From Mesaphorura yosii (taxonomy: Eukaryota > Arthropoda > Collembola > Poduromorpha > Tullbergiidae), in assembly GCA_009869945.1 (NCBI GenBank), contig WIXG01000604.1:1-33197 (forward strand): a stretch of DNA of 33,197 bases. Direction: 5' to 3'. The notes below the pieces were generated by a model. It did not search any database. It saw only the letters and a list, made by a program, of their open reading frames with translations, and was not told the DNA's origin. Positions within the stretch are counted from its first letter, which is position 1, and each line of letters opens with the position of its first letter. Below are positions 20,034 through 30,051 of this stretch, in pieces. Both the position numbers and the translations under genes were made by a program.

Positions 20034-21129
20034 TTAGTGATTGGCACTGAAGATGCAATGCGTAGGAAAAACAGCCATAGCAATTAAAGCAAAGTTCCAC
20101 AAACCAAGTTCACGCCTCAATACGATTGCGGAACTGGGCGCCGTAGTTGTGCTTGACGTCGTGGTGGTCGTCGTAGAGAACTGTGTCGGCGGTGGCTCAC
20201 ATTCCACGATATCCAGCATTTGCATTACAGACTGTGCTGAAGCCAAATGCGGGCGGATTGCGGCTGCCAGAAATTGCAACACTTTTGGAGAAGCTGCTGC
20301 GGCGAGCATTGGCCCCAAACTCATACAGTTGGCTTCAAAGGTTAAACAAAGCATTGAGTTTTTGGAGATCTACCAAATTAGCAAATACTTACCGTCGCCC
20401 TCAAGCAGCTCGGTTAGCGTACATTTGTCAAATGTGATTTGCGCGATAGCCGAGAGCAATTCGTCTACCCCACCCTTGACCATCGCCCAGATTTGATCAA
20501 ATTCAGATTTCCCTATAAAAATTGGGCCCCACGGTTCTATTCCCTCGCCGCAAATCTCCAATCCGTCTGCATGGAACGACAACCCTTCTAACCCCAGCTC
20601 AATCGCGGCCCATTTGCCCTGCAGTCCATCGGCAGAACCGTTGGCATGCAGAGCCTGCCCGGTCAAATTGACGTAAGGTGTGTCAAAGCGGAGAAACAGG
20701 TCCCCAGTGCCGAAAATTTGAAGGAACGGCGAGTTGATCAGCGCACCGAGTTCATAAATGCCGGAAAGTTTTAAGAATTCCAATTTGATTTCGACAGTGG
20801 CAGTGATTAGTGGGTAGGTCGACGTGCAATCGAGTTCCAGGAAATCCACCACGGTTTCAAGTCCTTCCCAACCTGCGTCACTGTTCAAAAGATGCACCGA
20901 ATAGCCAGGTATTTACCAGAGCACCACAGTTTGTCACTTACGTTAGGGTAAAGTGCCCGGAAATGAAATCCTCGTCGAAATCGATGGTTAATGGTGGCCT
21001 GATTGGGTAATACGGAGGCGTTGGGCCGATCCCACCCTCCACGTTGCGGCAATCTGGAACCGCAACAGTGGACACGGTGAAAATGGCGATGGACAAGGCC
21101 CACGTTGCTGGTGTTCCTTCGAATCTCAT
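20034..21129 (-). CDS. TULIP/takeout-like lipid-binding protein with GPI-type tail
   Basis: Three exons, 21129-20942, 20880-20393 and 20332-20034 (introns of 61 and 60 bp; phases 2 and 1), give 324 aa. A signal peptide follows the ATG (PATWALSIAIFTVSTVAV). The body resembles the TULIP fold of takeout/JHBP proteins, which bind hydrophobic ligands in a long tubular pocket: IKLEFLKLSGIYELGALINS, GTGDLFLRF, and a late amphipathic helix, KGGVDELLSAIAQI. The C-terminus departs from secreted takeout proteins. A Thr/Ser stalk (TTTTTTSSTTTAPSS) is followed by a short basic break and a hydrophobic tail, LWNFALIAMAVFPTHCIF, the layout of a GPI-attachment signal, so it is probably tethered to the cell surface. 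It is divergent from the CLCA kinase gene. The family assignment is by fold pattern, not motif. Confidence 0.7.
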
Positions 21130-21756
21130 TCTGAACCACTCGCTAAAAACTTTAAATGGCACGCCTCAGTCTCAGGGGCAACGACAAAGGTTATGAATGC
21201 TTGACCCGAAATGGCATACGATACAAGTATTTTGCATTTTTATAACTTTGCAAATTGAAATTGCAAAGTTTGCCACCTCATCCGGTGCGAACCAGTACAT
21301 TATCTCACCGACGGCTAATTGTGCTAATGAGAAATCTGTGTTCGTGTCGAATGTCGAAGATTGTATCATAATTGTCATCTTCCATTATCCCGAGCCATTA
21401 AAATGAACCATCGCACGTCAGTCCCAAGTTCACAGTACACGGGCGAAACTCATGAATATTTGGCGTATGGTTTCCAGCTTCAGAAAGGCAAAGAGATTGC
21501 GGAAATGTCATTTGATGTGTGCGCGTGTGTGCAATTTGCAATTACAATCTCGCACAAGTTTCGTGACGACGAGGTGCCTGTTTACATTCTGACGATAATT
21601 TACTACATGGAAAATCACTTGAGACTTTGGAGGCGAAATCGGTACTTCAGATTTCGCCCAATTTATTCATTGACTTAAACGTAAACTTAAAACCTCACAA
21701 ATTTGATATTTAGTAGTGAGAACTTGGAGACTTTATTACTGGAACCACCGTTCAAC
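21130..21756. promoter_or_regulatory. Shared upstream region of two divergent genes
   Basis: These 627 bp separate the ATG of the TULIP gene (minus) from the ATG of the CLCA kinase (plus), so both promoters must lie here. A perfect 10-bp hairpin, AACTTTGCAA (21244-21253) with TTGCAAAGTT (21261-21270), lies near the TULIP side. No clear TATA box is seen for either gene. Confidence 0.5.
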
Positions 21757-24700
21757 ATGTGTCTTGCCCTCATCTTGGTCTTGGCGTTACTGCCCACTCC
21801 CAGTGTCCTCTGTCTTCAGTTGGACAGTGATGGCGGCTACCACATCGTCGTGGCGATTGCAGATTCTGATGTGTCGCCCATGGGCAATGGCACAGAAGCC
21901 GGAGAATACATTAATTCCGTGAAGGTATCCAGTTGCTCACTTTGCAAATTAATTTCTTCATTTGTGTCATTTTGCTGCAGGAAATGCTGAACAACTTTGC
22001 AGCCATACTTTGGGCGGCAACCAATTCGGTGTTTTTTCTCAAATCGGCCCAGCTTTTATTACCCGCGTCCTGGAGTACGAAACTTGGGTTCGAGGCGAAT
22101 GTTTCAATGTACGAATTTGCATTCCAACCATAAGTCAGACCTACGAGTGAGGGGTCCTTATTCGATTAACATTTATGTACGTATAGTGCTGGAGCCATAG
22201 ACGCACGAGCTCCGCATTTACACTCAATTTGTTCGTTAGGGATCGTTTTAATGAATTTCAGCGCGAAATGTCAAAATATGGCTTTTCTCTGACTTTTCAA
22301 TATAATTTCCTGGAACATTTCCGTCTCCAACGTTTCCAAGCACTATCTTTCCTCGGATAGCTGGACCCAGCTTTTCGGCCATCAAATATTGAAAAACGTG
22401 TAAAGCGTATAAGCGAGAACATATCCTCATTTCACCGGAGTCACAGAATGTTGAATCATTAAGTTTGCAAGTTTCTCCCGAATTTACACTGCAGGAGCTC
22501 AGAGACTTCAGACACCCCATGGTTACCGCTTGGGGCGAGGGAGGGGGTCAGCTTGTGGATGCTCCATCCTGCTGCTTAGGCAATTTTTTGATCCTGGGTA
22601 TTGTCTTCCTATGTCTCCAGGAATCCTAAAGAAGGAATTTGCACAAATTTTTAAATGCTTGCCTCCAGCGAGACACTGCGGACATTGAGGTTGGTACAGC
22701 CGCCATCTTGTTTGAAAACTTCAGAATGGCGGTTTATCGCTATTCTGCAAATGTTCCGATAGCTTGCATATTTCACTTTAAATTAACTGCACCAAACAGG
22801 GGTGAATGCTGGACGTCATACCGAGGGGCCAGCATGGTTTTAAAAGCCGGTGGTATCCCCATCGCATAGCACATTTATTTCAGGCTAGATAGCGCTCCAA
22901 ACGGTTGCAAGCGCATGATCTGCGAAAGAGCCACCGGAAACTTCAACAGGTGTTATTGTGCGCCAGGCAATTGTCCTTCCAGGGAATAGATGCAGAGCTC
23001 GTACGAAAAGTGTTGTTTACCAGATCTACGAATTACCTGCAATTCAAAAGTGATCGAATAAGGGCGCCCCACCATTTGTAATCAAAAATGTTTGTAAAAT
23101 GTGAATCCGATGAATTACAGGGCGACTTATGTTGGCGCTGACGTGCAGATTTCAGGAGACACTGACGTACCAGTTGCCGAGAATTATTACCCTTGCGGCA
23201 CGCCTGGGGTGCGTATCCGGCTACCGGTTTGGTTTCTTGATGCCAATCGCACACGTGACGAGTTCGGATCGCAATGTACGTTAATTTATCAACTGAATTT
23301 TGAATGTCATTTAATTCATTGAAGAATCTATCCATGCATTTTGCCACTTCACAGCCAAGGGTCTCCTGAACCTCTGGCTCCGGTACAGGTTTGGAGTTTG
23401 GGAGGAACACGGCTACCCAGGACACCCAATCACGCCATACTTTTACCGCCCGAACGTTGTGGAGGAGGGACCAGTGCCCGCACTGTGGCGCGTGACTTCC
23501 TGCAACGCTTCCGAACTGCTCGGGGAATTAAGCCCAGTAAACCGCAACTCGAGCAGAACCTGTGATTTGCACGACTTTGACGCACTGGACAAGAGTTGTC
23601 GTTTCCATCCTGGAGCGGACGTCAACGAAAAGAACGTGCGCACGTCACTGATGAATTTTCAGTGGGTTGAATCTTTGCAGGGTCTTTGCGACGAGGGCAC
23701 GCACGACACACGGGCGCCGAACCGACAGAATTTGTATTGCGACTTCCGCAGTGTGTGGGAGGTTATTCGGTCCAGCCAGGACTTCCGGACCTTGAAGAAA
23801 GAGGCAACTGGCATGAGTAGCACGATGCCCTCAATTCGATACGATGTCGTTATCCCAAATTCAAAGCCCGTGCTCTACATACTTTTCGATCTGAGTGACC
23901 CGGATTTTACTTGGAGAGACAACGTGTACAACATGTGGATGGTTGAACTCGAAGCGTTCGTGAACGCCTTACCTTCGGACGTATACGTGTCGCTGACAAT
24001 TTATCCAAACTTGCTGGACCCGTCGACGGATCTGGAGAGGAAATTGAACTGGACTTTATTGGATGAAGCGAAGAGAGGGGAACTTCTAAGGTTAGGGTGG
24101 AATCCGACGTTTCGTTCAGACGATTTCCATTTAGGAATGAAAAAATAGGTAGATTGGACCTGGGGCGAAAGGTCCATGTGACAAAAGCGCTTGATACAAA
24201 CAGAGCTAGGCGAGAAATACCTGCGCCCTTTCTAAGACTAATTCTATGTATATGTCCATCACAAAAGAAATGTTAAACTCCCATGCTAAGACAAATGTTA
24301 AAGTTAAATGTTGGGACAAAAGTTGCATTCCCATGCTAAAGCATCTTAAATGCCGATGCTAAGATAAATGCTAAATGCCCATGCTGCACTCATTAAATGC
24401 CCATGATAAAACAACTGTAAATTATGCCTTATCATGGAAGTTTAACACTTATCTTGTGATGAGCATTTGCTTTGCATTGGTCTTTTTTTTACCTATTCTT
24501 CTTGTATCAACTTTGTAGGCCCATATGACATAGGTTCAATTTAACAAGGTCTATGATACTGAATTCGTTGTACAAGTTACGTCCAAAATGTAAATCACAT
24601 GTCCGCGTTTCGTAGAATACTCGACTTTGTACATCACACTGAACATGAACTTACGAAATATTTCGACTTCCGCCTACCGCTTGCCGAGGTTTTGTCCGAA

Positions 24701-27700
24701 CTGAAGCAGACGTCAAAAAGTTCCCCAAATGGTACCGACACTCTCTTATTGGTTCTTCGAACGGAGCAGATACCCCTTGAAGTTTTTATGCAATTTTGTA
24801 AGTTATGAAAGGATGAGAAACGGGGACATGGCAGATTGACCACTAACTCGGAGTGCAATATTTTTAGTCCAGGGTCCCGCACCGTACGAAGAAGATTTCG
24901 TCGTCGAATTGAGGCAGCATGGAATTTCGTTGTTTGCTCTGGAGGCGAATTTGGTATTTGACGAAAATAATCCAAATATGACTCTAGAGTATCTGGCAAC
25001 CATATCCGGTGGAATGTATTCGGAGCTGACCAGCAAAGACCCGTCGGACGAGGAAATGGCGGGGATGCGTTCGGTCTTTATGTCTGTACTGGACAGGCTT
25101 TCAGGAGACGCTAAAGTTGACGTACATGCGCATGAAGTGTACGAGGTCATCTACAAGGAACTGCTGACCAACGTTTCGCAAAAATCTGTGTTCATCCCAC
25201 AGCCAAGTGTGTGTGCCATGGAAATTGTGCACATCTACGTCACTGTTGCCGGCGGAACCGGTGCTCGGCTGGAAAAGATTGAATTGCTACTGCCTGGCCA
25301 TGACAACAGCGCTGTTCCCTTCACTTCACGGAGGGAATGGTTCCCATCGGTATCGGTGAGTGGGGAGGAAGAAAAGTGGGCTACTATACTGCCGCAGACG
25401 TACAGTACAATCATCATCTCAGAGTTCCAAGAACCGAAGAAAGCCGAGCCAAACGGGGCGTCGTTTTGGGAGCTCCGTGTTTCGCTGGTACGGGACACCA
25501 GCGAATTTGGGGAACATTGGGGGCTGGGGTCGATGCGGGGCGTTGTAACTGTGTACGGTGTCAAGGCGCCCGGGTACAGGATCCTATCTCATAAAACCCT
25601 ATGACCGTGACATAGCCGACATTTCGACAAAAATGTCAATCCCAAAAAATTTGGATCTTATAAAGATTTTCTGACATTTGACAGTGACTGTGACACTTTG
25701 ACATAGTGCCACACACTGTCACCACAATTATGTCACTTCGTGACATAATCCTACCTCATAGTTCTTAATGTAGCTAGAGTGTCGCGAATGTCAAGAAATT
25801 CGTGACAGAGGTCCGGTTCGCAATCAACTTGGCTAATTATGCGAAAGTAGTTACTTTAATTCTGATTAATTTTGGTTTTTGAATAGAAAAATATGTTTCT
25901 TACCAAAGTCACTTGATTTTGTTAAGAAATGTGTGCAGCTTCACTAATTAATTTAGTAATCAGTCCCTTTTTTCTCGGTCAACGATTTCAAGTGCCGGCG
26001 GAAATTTTTTCAAAAAATATGTCACTTTCTGAAAATATGTCAAATAGTGCAAAATTTTTTATGATGGTGGTACCTTGTCATTGCCAAAATCTCGGTCTGT
26101 GTCACCCTTAAATATGTCATGCCCGCGGGGTTTTATGAGATCCAGGGCCAAAGCAGCGGCCTGCGGTGTCCCTCGCCAAAATCGACCGACTTTGAAAGCG
26201 GAAATATTTACATCTGCCGATGCAGACGGCAAATTTGGATGTGCTGATCGAGCCGTCAATGAATTGCCACTGGCAATCTACGCCAAAGTATTTGCGGATG
26301 ATGGTAACATGAGTGGACCGGTACCAATCCTTCTCGACGGTCCACAAAACTCCAGTGGTGGCGGTAACGATGCAGGCCAGCCATCGATGTCGACAATGTC
26401 CGCGCATTTGCTGCATCTGCAGACCGGAACCTCAATCACAATGGTGTTGCGTGACGATGGCCTTGCTGGGGACCTGGTCGCGGGGGACGGACTCTATTCC
26501 GGCTACGTTTACCCACACTTGAAAGGTGGATGGAGGCTCTACATTACCGTCTACGACATGACAGGTGGGTTTTTAGCACAACTTCGTACAGAACTGATTC
26601 ATAGTGTTTATATTAATTACAGCTACTACTTTAAGTGACTGCTGTGTGTGTACATCTGTCTGTCTCTCCTTGCGTGCGATCAAGGGTTGCAAATTTCCCA
26701 ATGAAATTTGTATAGTATATTCTTGGGGTAAAAATTAAGGCTGAGTTCGAAGATGGGCACCCGAGGTCAAAGGGCACCGGAGTGATAAAAAATTTTGTAT
26801 TTTAAAATAAACTGGACGGCATCGAGACAATTCGAGACATCCTCCTGCCGCAGCGGTATGGCTGAGAAGGGAGTCGGACCTGAGAATGACGGTCGGTCTC
26901 CAGTTCGATTCCTCATACCATGAAATGTTTTTGTAATTTTTAATCGATCTCTAGGACTTCTGGGGACAATCTGGCAAGCTTTTCTGGCGCTACTTTTATA
27001 CTTCTGGCCTTGAACGGTTTCTTACGATAACTTTTGAAATTCTTTATTGGATAGACAGCACGAGCGTTGAGCGATCGCACGTGATCAATCCGATTGGCCG
27101 AATTCATTCTGTAAAACAAGACGATTTGGAGGTGACCATAGCGGGACGGACATTGACCACACCATACTCGACTGTCTTCGAAGCCCAGAATCTGATTCGA
27201 GTCACGGACGCATGTGTACGAAAGCGGTTCCTGTCCCGTGTCGTGGACACACAAGTCGTGGTTCTGGACGGTGAAAGTGCTGAGTTCGTCAAAGTGACTT
27301 TTACAGCGCCAGTTCTTACGGTATCCCAAGACGAAGACTTGGAAGACGACCCGGGTACGCCCTCCTTCACAATTTCGAATAATTCATAATTGCTAAATCA
27401 TTGCTACATCATTCCATAACAGAGTTCAGTGGTTATTTTGTGGTCATGGCTTACCTTGCCGAGCACGTGGACACTTTGATCAACGACTTCACTCACGAAT
27501 CCGTACACGTTCAAGGCTTTTTGATTCATTCCAAAACTTCGGGACGGGCAATCGATCCAGTGACGTTGAAGCGCGGGAACGCGACTGCGTACGCAATGGT
27601 GTTGATGGCCCCTGGTCAAATAACTGCGAAATCTCCGCTGTCTAACATTGTCCAGATCAAAGGGTGGCATCAGCAACCTGTACCCGCCGAGAGCGTTGGC

Positions 27701-28927
27701 TGTCTCATTGGTTGCGTGCTCGTCATTGAAATCGCGGGTGGTCTGGTCATTTTATTTCTCGTGCTGACTCTATTTCTACTCTGGAAAAAGAACCAGTCAC
27801 AGGCAACAAAGCTGCGGGAATTGTCCACGGCTGAAGTGAAAGAATTCTTGCACGGACAAAAGCAAATCCAAGGTAAAGGAGCAGCAAAACCGAATGGAGC
27901 GACGGAGGAGGAATTCGTCGACATGTCCGAGCGAATCCAGTCCCTCCCGTACGACAGTAAATACGAAATCCCACACAACAAACTGCACATTGACAAATCC
28001 GAGATGCTGGGCTCGGGTACTTTTGGAAATGTGTACAAAGGCTATGTTGTGAACCACGGCGCCGCAGGAGCGGCGGGGAAGGTGCTGATCGTGGCTGTCA
28101 AGACGATGAAGCCTGATATGGACAAATCGTACTTCAAAGAATTGCTGGCAGAGGTGAAGCTCATGACTCACATTGACGGGGCGCATCCCAACATTATTCG
28201 ATTAGTGGGCGCTTGCACAAAGAATATCAGAAAATGCCAAGTATTCCTCGCCACGGAGTTTTGCTCCAATGGAAATCTGTCATCGTATTTGCTGACGCTG
28301 AACAGCGCCACCGTGTCCATATACAGCCTGATTAAGTGGGCCCGTGAAATTGCAAACGGATTGGAATTCCTCGGACAGAACAAAATAATTCACGGCGACT
28401 TGGCGGCCAGAAACATTTTGTTAGATGGGAATTTGGTGGCCAAAGTCAGTGACTTTGGTCTTTCGAAGCAATCGATTCAGTACGCAAAATATGAGGGACC
28501 AGGCGACGCGGACGAGGAGGAGGCGGTGGGTAGGCTGTTGCCTTGGAAGTGGGTTGCTCCCGAAGTGCTCCAATTCGGCAAATTCTCGCTTCGCTCTGAT
28601 GTGTGGTCCTATGGAGTAACACTTTGGGAAATCTTCAGCCTTGGCCAAGTTCCCTACCCGGGCATTCAATGGAGCCCCGATTTTGTCCACAAGTTGGAGC
28701 ACACGGGACTGAGGCTGTTGAAGCCAAACTTTGCGACGGACGCTGTTCACGATATCATGCGCTCCTGCTGGGCGCTGGACCCAAAGAAGCGGCCGGGGTT
28801 CAGTAGATTGAAGGCAGGATTCGATCAGATGATGGTCAACACGGCGGATGGAGAATATCTCAACTTGCAGGTCGCCGCAGATACAAATGACTTCAATACG
28901 AAAATGTCTAAGACCCATGTTAATTGA
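21757..28927 (+). CDS. Receptor tyrosine kinase with CLCA-type ectodomain
   Basis: A predicted single-pass receptor kinase of 1432 aa. Exons: 21757-21924, 21981-22108, 23121-23275, 23355-24090, 24616-24797, 24868-25573, 26146-26564, 27055-27354, 27423-28927; all phases agree. After a signal peptide, residues 22-1010 follow the calcium-activated chloride channel regulator (CLCA) layout: EMLNNFAAILWAATNSVFF, the CGTPG segment, a metalloprotease-like core, APNRQNLYCDFRSVWEVI (271-288), a VWA domain from about 322, LRDDGLAGDLVAGDGLYSGY, and PLSNIVQI. The HEWAH zinc motif is replaced (LLNLWLRYRFGVWEEHG, 154-170), and the VWA metal site reads DLSDP. TM is about 1026-1051. The kinase has LPYD-KYEIP, GSGTFG (1128-1133), Lys1158, HGDLAARN (1255-1262), DFG (1275) and a C-terminal YLNL, a possible Grb2-type SH2 site. 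Fusion by misjoined genes is unlikely because exon 9 itself holds the CLCA end, TM and kinase. Confidence 0.9.
22886..22989 (+). other. Cysteine-rich open frame inside the large CLCA-kinase intron
   Basis: After a good acceptor (TTTATTTCAG at about 22875-22884), the frame reads LDSAPNGCKRMICERATGNF and NRCYCAPGNCPSRE, then TAG. Cysteine spacing is C-x4-C-x9-C-x-C-x4-C, suggestive of a small disulfide-bonded module. No signal-peptide exon could be paired with it, and the nearest upstream donor would make an implausibly short intron. It may be an alternative exon, a nested-gene relic, or chance. Confidence 0.2.
24270..24416 (+). repeat. Degenerate minisatellite in a CLCA-kinase intron
   Basis: The unit TTAAATGCCCATGCTAAGA recurs in varied form about six times (for example CTCCCATGCTAAGACAAATG, TTAAATGCCGATGCTAAGA, CTAAATGCCCATGCTGCA, TTAAATGCCCATGATAAAA). 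Spacing is irregular at about 15-35 bp. It lies wholly within the 525-bp intron between exons 4 and 5. Confidence 0.65.
25605..25810. repeat. TGACA/TGTCA-rich palindromic stretch in an intron
   Basis: TGACA or its complement TGTCA occurs many times in about 200 bp. A perfect hairpin lies at its core: TTATGTCAC (25728-25736), a TTC loop, and GTGACATAA (25740-25748). It sits in the 572-bp intron between exons 6 and 7 of the CLCA kinase. Confidence 0.55.
26852..26921 (+). repeat. tRNA-like element with A and B boxes (possible SINE)
   Basis: TGGCTGAGAAGGG (26859) matches the tRNA internal A-box pattern, and AGTTCGATTCC (26902-26912) is one base from the B-box consensus; the 45-nt distance between the T8 and T54 positions is near tRNA geometry. 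GGTATG (26855) and CATACC (26914) could pair as part of an acceptor stem. The T-stem does not pair well, so it is not a working tRNA gene. A tRNA-derived SINE head in the intron is possible. Confidence 0.3.
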
Positions 28928-28965
28928 TTAGGATTTTGTGTATATCGATTGGGATTGGCGGACTG

Positions 28966-28971
28966 AATAAA
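28966..28971 (+). terminator. AATAAA polyadenylation signal of the CLCA kinase
   Basis: A canonical hexamer 39 bp after the stop codon on the same strand, which gives a very short 3' UTR. Confidence 0.6.
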
Positions 28972-28989
28972 GGAATGAAAATTACACAA

Positions 28990-30040
28990 TTATTTTTTAT
29001 TTATTTCACTGATCTTTAAATATTCGCCGTCATATGGATCACGACCAGCCAAACTGAATTGAAAAATTCCGAGTCACTGGAGTCATCATGACAGCTCAAA
29101 CATTATTCGTAGCTGCTTTGGACTGCATTTTCTAATTTACAGGTTGGATGTAAGTCTTGACTCAGTCTTCTTCAGTCTGACGTGAGCCAACGTTGATCAA
29201 CTCGTCAAAGCGCGACCAAACAAAAACGACACAACACATTGTTGGGAAAACACGATTAGTTTCTCATCTAGGTTGGCTCCGAGTCAAAATTCTGTCTTTT
29301 GAATTATTTCTTATTTATTTTATTCGATTGAAGAAGCCGAAGTGTCCTGCAGCAATTTTGCACTGCGTGAATACTCAGACTCGAAGAAAATTGCCACTCC
29401 GCTATTATTAGCGTAGTAGAGTGGAACTTCTCTATAATTTAATCACCGAAAAATGGAAAGCAGCTATCGCTTGAATTTTACAACAGTACATGCAAAATTC
29501 AGCAAATTCGGGCAGACCTGGTTTAATTAATCAGAAACATGAAAATGAACTTAAATAATTGTGGGCACGTGGGTCACCGAAAATGTCATTGAATGACTGC
29601 AACTGCAACACGACATCTTTCTCATTTTGCCCCAAAAATGTTTGAACCTGACCAACACGGAAATATAAAACCCAGAAGTAAAACTTATAACTTATGATTT
29701 ATAAATTAACGAAGGTGACATAGAATGCCAATCTGACTCCGAGTGGACAGTCTGACAGTCATTTCAATTCATGCTAAATTATGCACCACAATAAATTGGC
29801 CTTGGCACAATAATTGGTCCAATTTTAACACATACGCACTTTTCATGTAGAAAAAAGCAGATTCTGGTCGTCAAATCCTGCAGAAATGGCTTGAACTGAT
29901 GCAATCCTTGCGTCTGATTACGCGTTTTGGTCACAGTCCCCATTGACCTGCAATAACATACTGGAAAACTGCACGATTGTGGGCACTGCGTTCTTGGTCA
30001 ACGTAAGCTCACCGTTATAATTCATTACCTCCCGGTCTTA
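28990..30040. other. Intergenic stretch before the ionotropic receptor
   Basis: It is AT-rich with no recognised gene. A possible exon end near 29942-30003 (LTCNNILENCTIVGTAFLVN before GTAAGC) could belong to the N-terminal part of the ionotropic receptor, but no phase-compatible partner was found. Confidence 0.3.
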
Positions 30041-30051
30041 CTCGTTCAGTC

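Noticed and set aside
24091..24148. CLCA-kinase exon 4 continuing to the TAG at 24148 as a complete short protein
   Set aside because: The GTTAGG donor at 24091 joins in phase to the exon at 24616 and continues the VWA domain; read-through would end the protein inside it.
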